A stretch of 52,803 nt of DNA from Chloroflexota bacterium (GTDB lineage: Bacteria > Chloroflexota > Anaerolineae > Aggregatilineales > Phototrophicaceae), in assembly GCA_011523705.1 (NCBI GenBank), contig WTGC01000102.1, positions 1-52,803 of the forward strand, in the 5' to 3' direction. A program made the translations under genes and the position numbers. Of the stretch, positions 1 to 8,181 are shown in pieces (the stretch's first letter is position 1; every line of letters starts with the position of its first letter). Under the pieces are notes generated by a model that did no database searches, had not been told where the DNA came from, and worked only from the letters and a program-made list of their open reading frames with translations.

Positions 1-888
1 GGCAATCACAATATCCTGATGTCGGGTCCGCCGGGCGCGGGCAAGAGCCTGCAGGCGCGGGCGCTAGCCGGCATCCTGCCGACGCTGACGATGCAAGAAT
101 CGCTCGAGGTCACCCGGATTTACTCCATCGTCGACATGCTTTCGCAGGACGAGCCGCTCGTCCGCCAACGGCCCTTTCGCGCGCCCCACCACACGATTTC
201 CCAAGTGGGACTTGTCGGCGGCGGCTCCATCCCGAAACCGGGCGAAATCAGCCTGGCTCATCGCGGCGTCTTGTTCCTCGATGAAATCAACGAGCATTCA
301 AGCAGAGTGCTCGAAGTGCTGCGCCAGCCGATTGAAGACAAGATTGTGACGATCAGCCGTGCAAAGGGCAGCATCACTTTCCCGGCCAATTTCTTGCTGG
401 TCGGCGCGCGCAACCCCTGCCCCTGTGGCTTCTTTGGCGATCCGCTGCAAGCCTGTTCTTGCACGCCAAATCAGATTCAGCGTTACGCCTCGCGGATTTC
501 CGGACCGATTCTCGACCGCATTGATATCCACGTCGATGTGCCGCGGGTTGATTTCGACAAACTGCTGGGAGAGGCGCGCGCCGAGCGCTCGCGCGATATC
601 CGCGAACGCGTCGAAGAGGCCCGCAGCCGCCAGACAGCACGGTTCCAAGATCATCCCGGGCTCTTCGCCAACGCTGACATGTCGGTCAGTGAAATCGACC
701 AATTCTGTTCGCTGAACGACGAGGCGCGGGGAATTCTGACACTCTCGGTGAAGAAGCTAAGGCTGAGCGCGCGCAGCTATCATCGCGTGCTCAAGCTCAG
801 TCGAACTATCGCCGATCTGGACGCGTCCGCCGAGATCCAGGTCGCGCATATTGCCGAAGCGCTGCAATATCGACCGCCAGCTGAGTAA
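1..888 (+). CDS. YifB/ComM family Mg-chelatase-like AAA+ ATPase, C-terminal part
   Basis: The reading frame is already open at base 1 (GNHNIL...), so the 5' part of the gene lies outside the window. Visible features are a Walker A motif GPPGAGKS, the family signature FRAPHHTIS, a Walker B region ending GVLFLDE, and a PCPCG cysteine cluster followed by RISGPILDRIDIHV. The last ~95 residues form the Mg-chelatase C-terminal helical domain. The missing N-terminus should hold a Lon-protease-like fold domain. Known members such as ComM act as hexameric branch-migration helicases during natural transformation; in other species the role is unclear. The gene converges on ftcD with a 17-base gap. Confidence 0.93.
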   Translation, partial: GNHNILMSGPPGAGKSLQARALAGILPTLTMQESLEVTRIYSIVDMLSQDEPLVRQRPFRAPHHTISQVGLVGGGSIPKPGEISLAHRGVLFLDEINEHSSRVLEVLRQPIEDKIVTISRAKGSITFPANFLLVGARNPCPCGFFGDPLQACSCTPNQIQRYASRISGPILDRIDIHVDVPRVDFDKLLGEARAERSRDIRERVEEARSRQTARFQDHPGLFANADMSVSEIDQFCSLNDEARGILTLSVKKLRLSARSYHRVLKLSRTIADLDASAEIQVAHIAEALQYRPPAE

Positions 889-905
889 GCGGTTGAATGG
901 TGAGA

Positions 906-1802
906 TTATTGGTCTTCATCCAGGAAAGTCTCCAGGATTCGTTCCGGACCATAATTCATAATCTGAAGATCGGCCGCCGACGTGCCAGCCAACGCCGCTC
1001 TTGGGATCAATCCGATGATCTCCGAACTGTCGATGCCGACGCCGTATTGGGCCGCTAGCTGACGAATCCGCTCGAATGCGGCGCCCATGGATGTCACGCG
1101 ATAATCGGTCAAATTCATCGACACCTGCGCTTTCCCCTTGACGAAGAAGCCGAGCGCTTTGACGCCGGGCATCCCGCCGGAGGACTGCCGTATCGAGCGC
1201 GCGATGGCTTTTGCAATGGAACCATCCGTCGTCGCCAGGTAGACATTGAAGGCGATAAGAATGTCCCGAGCGCCAATGACGCTGCCGCCAGCGCTGCCAA
1301 GTCGGCGCGGTCCAAAGTCTGGCTGCGGCGCCACCCCGGTTTCAATAGACTTTCGCAAGCCTTCGTAACCGCCCCGCCGAATTGCCGAGAGTTCTCTATT
1401 CTCCGCTTGCAGAGCCGCTTCCCCATAGAGAAACACCGGCAGTTGCAGCGCCTCTCCCACGCGCGCTCCCAGTGATCGCGCCAAGTCTACGCACTGGGCC
1501 ATGGTCACATTTCGCAAGGGCACAAACGGGATCACATCGGCCGCGCCGATTCGCGGGTGCTGCCCTCGATGCCGGTTCATGTCAATCTTTGCAGCTGCGA
1601 CCTTCACGCCGGCAAATGCGGCGGCTGCGACCGCCCGCGGCGCGCCGATGAAGGTCACGACCGAACGATTGTGATCCGCGTCGCTCTCATAACCGAGCAC
1701 CTGAACGCCTGCGACTCCCGAAATTGCAGCGACAATTTCGTCGACAAAGTGTTCGCGTCTTCCCTCGGAAAAATTGGCGACGCATTCGACGATTTTCTTC
1801 AT
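906..1802 (-). CDS. ftcD: Glutamate formimidoyltransferase
   Basis: The 298-residue product starts MKKIVECVANFSEGR, the hallmark N-terminus of the formiminotransferase domain. It continues with DADHNRSVVTF and the HRGQHPRIGAADVIPFVPL region that lines the folate/substrate site. In this family the enzyme moves a formimino group from formimidoylglutamate (histidine breakdown) to tetrahydrofolate, in the cytoplasm. The length fits the transferase alone, without the cyclodeaminase domain found in the animal fusion. A GAGGTGA ribosome binding site precedes the ATG. No other histidine-utilisation gene is in the window. It is divergent from ppc across 147 bases. Confidence 0.93.
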   Translation of the reverse strand: MKKIVECVANFSEGRREHFVDEIVAAISGVAGVQVLGYESDADHNRSVVTFIGAPRAVAAAAFAGVKVAAAKIDMNRHRGQHPRIGAADVIPFVPLRNVTMAQCVDLARSLGARVGEALQLPVFLYGEAALQAENRELSAIRRGGYEGLRKSIETGVAPQPDFGPRRLGSAGGSVIGARDILIAFNVYLATTDGSIAKAIARSIRQSSGGMPGVKALGFFVKGKAQVSMNLTDYRVTSMGAAFERIRQLAAQYGVGIDSSEIIGLIPRAALAGTSAADLQIMNYGPERILETFLDEDQ

Positions 1803-1949
1803 CGCTCACCTCGACGAGCCAGCAGCCGTCGCAACGTCTTTCGCGCTCATCTCCTACTGGAATCGGATTCTAAGTTGAACTATAGTGCCTGGCGAGCCAC
1901 ATCTTCAAGCGGGCGGTCTTTCCAATCGCGGGCGGGAGCAAAAGCGCGC

Positions 1950-4631
1950 ATGACCAACAACTCATCCCTCAGCCAGGACATTCACACGCTGGGCAATTGC
2001 CTCGGCCTCATCATCCAGGAACAGAACGGCATGGAGGCTTATGAATTGGTCGAGGAGATCCGCGCGATGTCCAAAGCGCGCCGCAGCGGCGATGCAGCGG
2101 CCGCGTTCCAATTGGCCGAACGCCTGGAAAACCTGCCGCTGAGCTCGAAAAACATTCTCATCAAAGCCTTCTCCAATTACTTCCAACTGATCAATATTGC
2201 CGAAGACTTGCAGCGCATCCGCGTGATCCGCCAGCGCGAAGCCAAGGGCACATTGCGCGAATCCATCGTGCATGCAATACGCGCCTTTCACGCCAGCGGC
2301 AAGTCTTCGAATGACGTCCGCTCGCTTCTGAACCAAACGCGCCTGCGGCTCGTGCTTACCGCGCATCCGTCGGAAGCGAAACGGCAAGAGATTCTGGTCA
2401 TTCTGCGCCATATCGCCCAGATGATGGAGAGGCGCGATCGTCACAACCTGCTCCCGCGCGAGTTGCGCAAGCTGGAGACCAAGCTGGCGGAAGAAGTGGA
2501 AGAACTTTGGCAGACGCGTCAAGTGCGCGCCTCGGCGAAACAGGTATCGGACGAGGTCGACTTCGGGATTTATTTCATTCGCTCCGTCATTGTGGATGTC
2601 GTCATCGACATCTATGAAGATCTGCAAATGGCTCTGGAACGCTTCTATCCCGACGAAGACTGGTCGGAATTGCCGCCCGTGCTGCGTTATGCCTCTTGGA
2701 TCGGCGGCGACCGCGATGGCAACCCCAACGTTACCACCGATGTCACCCTGCAGACCTTGGCGACGCTGCGAGAGACTGCGCGGCGAATCTATCTGGAAGA
2801 GATTGAAGCGCTGACCGACAATCTGACGCAAGACACCAGCCAAGTTGGCGTTTCCGAAGCACTGCAAGAGGCGGTCGACGGCTATTTCCCCGCCAGCAAT
2901 CGCTATCCCGGTGAAGTCTACCGTCAAATGCTCGCCAACATCCGCAAGAAGCTGCAAGATGATCAGTATCATTCAAGTCGCGAATTGCTGGGCGATCTAT
3001 TGCTCATTCAAGACAGTCTCAGAGCGCATCGCGGCAGGCGCGCGGCAATGGGCGCGGTGCAACGCCTGGTGCGTAAGATCCGGCTATTTGGTTTGCATCT
3101 CGTCCCGCTCGAAGTGCGAGAAGACGCCAACTTGCATAGAGCGGCTTTAGACGAGCTGTTCAGGCACTATCGCATTGCCGAGGATTACAGCCGCCTGCCC
3201 GAGGGTGACAAGCAAAAGCTGCTGACGGCGGAGATTCGCAACAAGCGTCCGCTTTTCCCCACTGACATTGACGCTTTCACCGAGACGACCCAAAGCATCA
3301 TTCGCACCTGGCGCATGATCGCGGAAGCGCATTCCCGCTATGACGCCATCGTCATTGATACCGTCATCGCCAGCATGTCCACCGAGCCGAGCGATGTGCT
3401 GGCGATGCTGCTTTTCGCGCGCGAAGTTGGCATCGACAATGATGTCTACATCGTGCCCCTGTTCGAAACGATTGACGATCTTTACCGTTCGCCGGGCATC
3501 ATGGACGCCTTGTTTGAAAACGCCGAATATCGCAAGCATTTGATGGCGCGCGCCGGCAAGCGCGGGCTGCGCCAGCAAGTGATGATCGGCTATTCCGACA
3601 GCAGCAAGGACGGCGGTTATCTGGCGTCCAACTGGAACCTGTACAATGCGCAGCGCATACTGACGCAGAAATGCATGGAGCACGGGGTATCGCTTGAATT
3701 ATTCCACGGGCGCGGTGGCAGCATCGGCCGCGGCGGCGGACCTACCAACCGCGCGATATTGTCGCAGCCGCCCGAATCTTTGCACGGCGGCGTCAAAATC
3801 ACCGAACAGGGAGAAGTCATCGCCTACCGCTACAGCAACCGAGGCATCGGTCATCGCCACCTGAATCAAGTGATGAACGCCGTGCTCATCGGCATGGGCT
3901 TGCAAGAGCGGCATCACGTTCCGTCACTCTACTACGAAGTGATGGCGCGGCTTTCCGTTCTCAGCCAGCAATATTATCGCAAGTTTGTCTACGAGAGCGA
4001 TGGCTTCCTCGACTATTGGCAGCAAGCCACGCCTATCAACGAGTTGGCGCGCATGCAAATCAGCTCGCGCCCGGCCAAACGGCAGAAGACGGGCGGCTTC
4101 TCCGCCATGCGCGCGATCCCGTGGATGTTCAGTTGGATGCAGAGCCGCGCAATCGTGCCGAGCTGGTTCGGGGTCGGCACGGCCTTCAAGACCTACATTG
4201 AAGCAGAACAGAATGGGCTGCGGATCTTGCGAGAGATGTATCGCGACTGGTCATTCTTCAACGCGCTGATAGACAATGCCCAACTTGATGTCGCCAAAGC
4301 CGATATGGGCATCGCTGAGCTTTACGCTTCCCTGGTCGAGCCGATTGATCTGCGGGAGCGCTTCTTCGGCTGGATCAAGGAAGAACACCGTCTCAGCAGC
4401 GAGATGATTATATCGGTGACCGAGCAAGAGGATCTGTTGACGAATATGTCCGCCATCAAGACTTCAATTGAACGGCGCAACCCCTATGTCGATCCGCTCA
4501 ATTTCATGCAAGTCGCCTTGCTGCGCCAGTTGCGTCAATTGGACGAGGGCGATGAAAACTGGCGCGCCACCTTGGATGCCGCGCTGGCCACCATCAATGG
4601 CATCGCCGCCGGCATGAAAACAACCGGCTAG
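1950..4631 (+). CDS. ppc: Phosphoenolpyruvate carboxylase
   Basis: The 893-residue product adds bicarbonate to PEP to form oxaloacetate, the anaplerotic feed of the TCA cycle. Key motifs are LTAHPSEAKRQE with the catalytic His at residue 139, GGDRDGNP, GYSDSSKDGG, the glycine-rich loop FHGRGGSIGRGGGPT, SRPAKR, and SWFGVGTAF. The C-terminus is GMKTTG; the family usually ends in NTG. I chose the ATG at 1950 because it has a GGGAG box 11 bases upstream and gives family length. The frame stays open back to 1557, but that part is antisense to ftcD. The last 4 bases overlap the convergent VOC gene. Aconitase, citrate synthase and KorAB elsewhere in the window connect to the same pathway. Confidence 0.97.
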   Translation: MTNNSSLSQDIHTLGNCLGLIIQEQNGMEAYELVEEIRAMSKARRSGDAAAAFQLAERLENLPLSSKNILIKAFSNYFQLINIAEDLQRIRVIRQREAKGTLRESIVHAIRAFHASGKSSNDVRSLLNQTRLRLVLTAHPSEAKRQEILVILRHIAQMMERRDRHNLLPRELRKLETKLAEEVEELWQTRQVRASAKQVSDEVDFGIYFIRSVIVDVVIDIYEDLQMALERFYPDEDWSELPPVLRYASWIGGDRDGNPNVTTDVTLQTLATLRETARRIYLEEIEALTDNLTQDTSQVGVSEALQEAVDGYFPASNRYPGEVYRQMLANIRKKLQDDQYHSSRELLGDLLLIQDSLRAHRGRRAAMGAVQRLVRKIRLFGLHLVPLEVREDANLHRAALDELFRHYRIAEDYSRLPEGDKQKLLTAEIRNKRPLFPTDIDAFTETTQSIIRTWRMIAEAHSRYDAIVIDTVIASMSTEPSDVLAMLLFAREVGIDNDVYIVPLFETIDDLYRSPGIMDALFENAEYRKHLMARAGKRGLRQQVMIGYSDSSKDGGYLASNWNLYNAQRILTQKCMEHGVSLELFHGRGGSIGRGGGPTNRAILSQPPESLHGGVKITEQGEVIAYRYSNRGIGHRHLNQVMNAVLIGMGLQERHHVPSLYYEVMARLSVLSQQYYRKFVYESDGFLDYWQQATPINELARMQISSRPAKRQKTGGFSAMRAIPWMFSWMQSRAIVPSWFGVGTAFKTYIEAEQNGLRILREMYRDWSFFNALIDNAQLDVAKADMGIAELYASLVEPIDLRERFFGWIKEEHRLSSEMIISVTEQEDLLTNMSAIKTSIERRNPYVDPLNFMQVALLRQLRQLDEGDENWRATLDAALATINGIAAGMKTTG

Positions 4632-5023
4632 GACCGGCGCGAGCGATCCCAGTCTTCGCGGTCAAAGCGCTGAACCTCGATGCGATAGCCGGACGGGTCT
4701 CGCAAGAAGAAGTGATAAATCTGGTATGTTTCATTGTGGCGGGGCGGATGCTCGCAGGGCCAGCCGCGCGCTACAATGCGCTCATACCAGCCATCCACGT
4801 CGCTTGTGACCAATGTAATGATGAGGCCAGAAACGTCCTCAGGCGCTGCTTCGCCCTGACAGACGCCCAGATAGGCGCTTCTATCCCTAACGCTATAAAT
4901 GCGACAAGACCCCTGATCTACCGCCAGTTGCAATCCGAGCACCGATTCATAAAAGCGGGCGGATTCTTCCAAATCGCTTGCATAGACAAAGGTGATCTGG
5001 GCATCAATCGGCAGTTCGCACAT
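4628..5023 (-). CDS. VOC family (glyoxalase/bleomycin-resistance fold) protein
   Basis: The 131-residue product has the paired beta-alpha-beta-beta-beta pattern of the vicinal-oxygen-chelate superfamily. One module begins ITFVYASDLEESARFYESVLGLQL and the second ends HFFLRDPSGYRIEVQRF, where the late Glu is the usual metal ligand. Length is right for a single-domain member that works as a dimer. Members include glyoxalase I, dioxygenases and drug-binding proteins, and the substrate cannot be read from sequence. A GAGGAG box lies 5 bases before the ATG. It follows the M1 peptidase gene on the same strand after a 38-base gap, so the two may share a transcript. Confidence 0.85.
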   Translation of the reverse strand: MCELPIDAQITFVYASDLEESARFYESVLGLQLAVDQGSCRIYSVRDRSAYLGVCQGEAAPEDVSGLIITLVTSDVDGWYERIVARGWPCEHPPRHNETYQIYHFFLRDPSGYRIEVQRFDREDWDRSRRS

Positions 5024-5061
5024 GGCGGCTCCTCATGCGTCACAAATCGCGGCGCCATAAG

Positions 5062-6669
5062 TCAATTGTCCACTGCGCCAAACAAGACCTTATCGTCATG
5101 CTGGCGCAAGTATTCCGTACGCGTCGCCAAAGTCAAGTCGCGCTGCTCCGGCGCAAGTTGACGCCAGAACAAGGTCGGCTCGGCAATTTGTCCGTCACCC
5201 GCGGCGAGGTAAGCGCGCAGCAGCTGGAAGAAAGCCTCATCGCCGATATCGACGCGCAAGTTGTGCAGCATCTGAACGCCCCGCAAATATACCGCGTTGA
5301 TATACTCGCGGGCGGTGGCGAATTCATAGACGTCGCTGTCCACCTTGCCTTGCGGGAAGAAACCGGCGACGCGAAAGGACCACCACCAGTTCTTGAAGGC
5401 CGGGTAATGCGCTTCGATAAACAGATACTCGCTGTAGGTGGCCAGCGCCTCGTCAAGCCAGGGATTGAGCGCCGAATCATTGCCTACCCTGGCATACCAC
5501 CACTGATGGGCGATCTCGTGAACGGAAATAAGCGTGAGATAATTTCGCGGTCCGCCGTCGAAGCTGGTGAACCAGGCGCCGCCGACAAAGACCAGCCCGC
5601 TGAATTCCATGCCATCGGGAAAGTCGCCCTGGACGATGACGAATCGCTCCCGATCATAGGGCGCGAAGAGCTTTTCAAATAGCGGCAACGCGTTTTCCGT
5701 TTCCTTCAGCACATGATCAGCGCCGTCCAGCCGGACGCCGTTTGCGTAAATCTGGGCGTCGGCGAAGGTGTACACCTCGACGGTCACGCCATTGCCAAGC
5801 TGCAGCTCGCTTGCGTATAACCCGTCGCCGAGGCTGATGGCGAAATCCCGCGAATTCAGCAACTCGATGTCCCAGGTGGTTGGTCCGAGGGGGGTGACCC
5901 TTCCCGGCGCGGCGAGCGCGAGCGCTTCGGGCGCATTCTCAACCGTCACCGTCACCAGCCAATCCGCGACATCGTAGACGACTTGCTCGCCGATGCCGAT
6001 GGGATCGTGTATACGCCAGTCATCATCCAGCCGTGCCGACACGGTCGGAAGGAAATGGCCCAGATTGAGCTGTCGCGCGCTGTAGCCGAAAAAGCCGCGG
6101 TAAGAGCGCAAGCCATCGCGGATCGGCGCCGGCTGCAGCCGAAACATCAGCCCGATTTCGAGCCGACAGCCGGATTCCAATGGCTCGCCCAGACTCACGC
6201 GCAGGCGATTCAGATTCAAATCATAGTCTGCCGACGCGCCCTCAACGGTCAGATCCATCAGTTGAAAACCGTCCTCCCACTGATTCGCCTGGACATCCAA
6301 CACGATTGAGTCGAGAGGGAGCGCTTCGCGATTCCGGAATACAATTGTCTGGACGACATCAGCCGATTTCGTTGCAAAGTCAATGTTGATCTCAGCGCTG
6401 ACCTGTCTGGCCGGGCGCTTGTCACCATCGTCGTCACAGCGCGCGGTAGCGGCTTCGGTTGGGGTCGGGCTTGCGCCGCTCTCAGTCGCGCTAGCGATTA
6501 AAGCGCCCAAGGTAGCAGTCGCCGGAATCGGGCTGGCTTGCAAGCGAACGCGCCTTTCGCCGGACTCTACGGTGACCTCCGGCATCGGGCTCCTGGCGAG
6601 ATTGCAACCGGCCAGCGCGATTAGGCCGGCGATACAGAGGGCTAGAAATCGATTCATACAGCGCATCAT
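5062..6669 (-). CDS. M1 family (aminopeptidase N-like) zinc metallopeptidase, lipoprotein
   Basis: The N-terminus carries a signal peptide with a lipobox ending LAGC, so a lipid-anchored extracytoplasmic protein is expected. The gluzincin motif HEIAHQWW starts at His384 and the third zinc ligand is Glu407 (HExxH-x18-E). The substrate loop reads GMEFSGL where classical M1 enzymes have GxMEN, so exopeptidase specificity may differ. The region between the lipobox and about residue 100 is low-complexity. I start at the ATG at 6669, with AGAG just upstream; ATGs at 6666 and 6657 are also possible and all keep the signal peptide. The upstream gene is a divergent UbiA-family gene. Confidence 0.88.
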   Translation of the reverse strand: MMRCMNRFLALCIAGLIALAGCNLARSPMPEVTVESGERRVRLQASPIPATATLGALIASATESGASPTPTEAATARCDDDGDKRPARQVSAEINIDFATKSADVVQTIVFRNREALPLDSIVLDVQANQWEDGFQLMDLTVEGASADYDLNLNRLRVSLGEPLESGCRLEIGLMFRLQPAPIRDGLRSYRGFFGYSARQLNLGHFLPTVSARLDDDWRIHDPIGIGEQVVYDVADWLVTVTVENAPEALALAAPGRVTPLGPTTWDIELLNSRDFAISLGDGLYASELQLGNGVTVEVYTFADAQIYANGVRLDGADHVLKETENALPLFEKLFAPYDRERFVIVQGDFPDGMEFSGLVFVGGAWFTSFDGGPRNYLTLISVHEIAHQWWYARVGNDSALNPWLDEALATYSEYLFIEAHYPAFKNWWWSFRVAGFFPQGKVDSDVYEFATAREYINAVYLRGVQMLHNLRVDIGDEAFFQLLRAYLAAGDGQIAEPTLFWRQLAPEQRDLTLATRTEYLRQHDDKVLFGAVDN

Positions 6670-6790
6670 ACTAAGCTCTATTGTCGTAAACAAGACGACT
6701 TGCTCTGTCGAGCCGTATCGCATTTGTTGTCTGCTGTGCTATGCTTTGCGGATTAGCTGGCTCAGAGCAGTTGAATCGGTCGAAATCAAA

Positions 6791-7708
6791 TTGACGCAAG
6801 AAGCCGCAATTCATCAACGCAGCAAGATCACCGCGGTCATCCGCCTGTCGCGCTGGCGCGAGCACGTCCCGTTCACCATTCCGCTCACCATCATCGGCGG
6901 GCTCCTGGCGCTTGAGCCGGAAGCGGCTGTGGCGGACAGGCGCCTCTTCGCTGTCTTGGCCGCCAATATTCTGGCGATGTCCTTCGCCTTCATGCTAAAT
7001 GACGTGGAAGACGCGCCTGATGACGCGCTTGACTCGCAGAAGAAACAGCATAACGTCATCAGCAGCGGTCTCTTAAGCCGGCGCGAAGGCACGGTATTGA
7101 GCGCGGCAACCTTCGTCGCCTCCCTTGGGTTATACGCCGCAGGCGGCGCGCTGGCGCTCGTGATCGGCTTGGCGACGCTCGCGCTCTGTTACCTGTATTC
7201 GGCGCATCCTTTTCGTTTCAAGGCGCGCCCGATCACTGACGTTCTGACGCATGCGCTCATGCTCAGCGGCTTGCTGCTGGCGGCCGGCTACTTCACCTAT
7301 GGCTCGGCGCCGCGCGAAGTGTGGCTCGTCATTGCCGCGGCAAGCCTGTTCTCGGCTTATGGGCAATTCTATAATCAGGTGGTCGACTATGAAGTGGACA
7401 AAGAAGCGGGACTAAAAAATACCGCCGTGCTCTTAGGCAAGGCGCCGACTTCAATCCTCGGTCACCTCTCGATTGTCCTCGCGCTGATCTGCATCTTTGT
7501 CGCCATTTCGCAGGCGCTTTTTCCCGTCTGGCTCGGCACGATTTTGATCATCGGCATCATCACGACAGTCATATTCCCCTGGGAATTTGATATGCGTGGA
7601 AACCTGGCGCAAGAGGGCGGAAACATGCAGCGGCCCGGTCTGATTATCGCCAATTTGCTGGCGCTGATCTGGCTGGCTTCCAATATGGGTTTGATTACGA
7701 TCCTCTAA
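6791..7708 (+). CDS. UbiA family prenyltransferase
   Basis: A polytopic membrane protein of about 305 residues. It has both aspartate-rich prenyl-diphosphate/Mg motifs of the family: ND-x2-D in LNDVEDAPDDALD (residues 69-81) and D-x3-D in VVDYEVDKEAG. Members attach an isoprenoid chain to quinone, heme, chlorophyll or phospho-sugar acceptors. Nothing in the neighbourhood fixes the acceptor. The start is uncertain: there is no ATG near the conserved region, so I take the in-frame TTG at 6791; TTG 6746 is an alternative. The frame runs open to 6383, but that extension is antisense to the M1 peptidase. Confidence 0.85.
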   Translation: MTQEAAIHQRSKITAVIRLSRWREHVPFTIPLTIIGGLLALEPEAAVADRRLFAVLAANILAMSFAFMLNDVEDAPDDALDSQKKQHNVISSGLLSRREGTVLSAATFVASLGLYAAGGALALVIGLATLALCYLYSAHPFRFKARPITDVLTHALMLSGLLLAAGYFTYGSAPREVWLVIAAASLFSAYGQFYNQVVDYEVDKEAGLKNTAVLLGKAPTSILGHLSIVLALICIFVAISQALFPVWLGTILIIGIITTVIFPWEFDMRGNLAQEGGNMQRPGLIIANLLALIWLASNMGLITIL

Positions 7709-7727
7709 GCAACAACGCGATGCAATA

Positions 7728-7736
7728 TGATAGAAT
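7728..7736 (+). promoter_or_regulatory. Putative extended -10 promoter element
   Basis: TGATAGAAT lies 33 bases before the ATG of the small membrane protein at 7770. It has the same TGnTAGAAT form seen upstream of four other genes in this window. No good -35 box is visible at the usual distance, which is normal for extended -10 promoters. Confidence 0.4.
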
Positions 7737-7769
7737 GACTGCATAATCGATAGTCCGCTGTGACGTCAA

Positions 7770-8162
7770 ATGGCAGACCTGCACCAGATTCTGTTCAATA
7801 TGCATATCATGTACTCGCTTGCTCTGGGCGTCTGGGCGGTGTACATGGCGAGCCGGCAAGAAGCGATCTCGGGGCATTACTGGGGGGCGGTTCTTACCTA
7901 TGCGCTGTTGGCCGCGGCGACGCTGGCAGTCGGTGTCGCGCTGCTGCTATCGGGAATGCAGCCACGCTCGGGGCGCGTCGTCGTCTACCTGCTCTATATG
8001 CTCTGGCTTGCCATTATCATGCCGGGACTGTTTAGTCTGATGAGCGGCCGCGACGATAAACGCGCCGCCCTCGCCTACGCGCTGCTGGCAATCTTCAATT
8101 TCACGACCTCGCTCAGCATGCTGGAGAGAGAGCTGGTCGGGCCCTGGGTCACGCCGACATAA
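7770..8162 (+). CDS. Small polytopic membrane protein, function unknown
   Basis: 130 residues with about four hydrophobic helices, at roughly residues 10-27, 38-59, 68-88 and 95-112. Polar ends include SGRDDKR between helices 3 and 4. I do not recognise a family. It lies between the UbiA prenyltransferase and the CCA-type nucleotidyltransferase, all on the plus strand. A putative extended -10 element stands just upstream, so it may start the transcript that includes the next gene 19 bases downstream. No clear Shine-Dalgarno precedes the ATG. Confidence 0.7.
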   Translation: MADLHQILFNMHIMYSLALGVWAVYMASRQEAISGHYWGAVLTYALLAAATLAVGVALLLSGMQPRSGRVVVYLLYMLWLAIIMPGLFSLMSGRDDKRAALAYALLAIFNFTTSLSMLERELVGPWVTPT

Positions 8163-8181
8163 GCCTGATTAGGATAGGACC

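Noticed and set aside
1557..1949. N-terminal extension of the PEP carboxylase frame
   Set aside because: It is antisense to ftcD, has no PEPC similarity, and the ATG at 1950 has its own ribosome binding site and gives normal length.
1962..2972. 336-codon open frame opposite ppc
   Set aside because: Shadow frame; the phase follows the codon pattern of ppc.
5035..5682. 215-codon open frame opposite the M1 peptidase
   Set aside because: Shadow frame without a family or ribosome binding site.
6383..6790. Long N-terminal extension of the UbiA-family frame
   Set aside because: Most of it is antisense to the M1 peptidase and its composition is unlike a membrane enzyme start.
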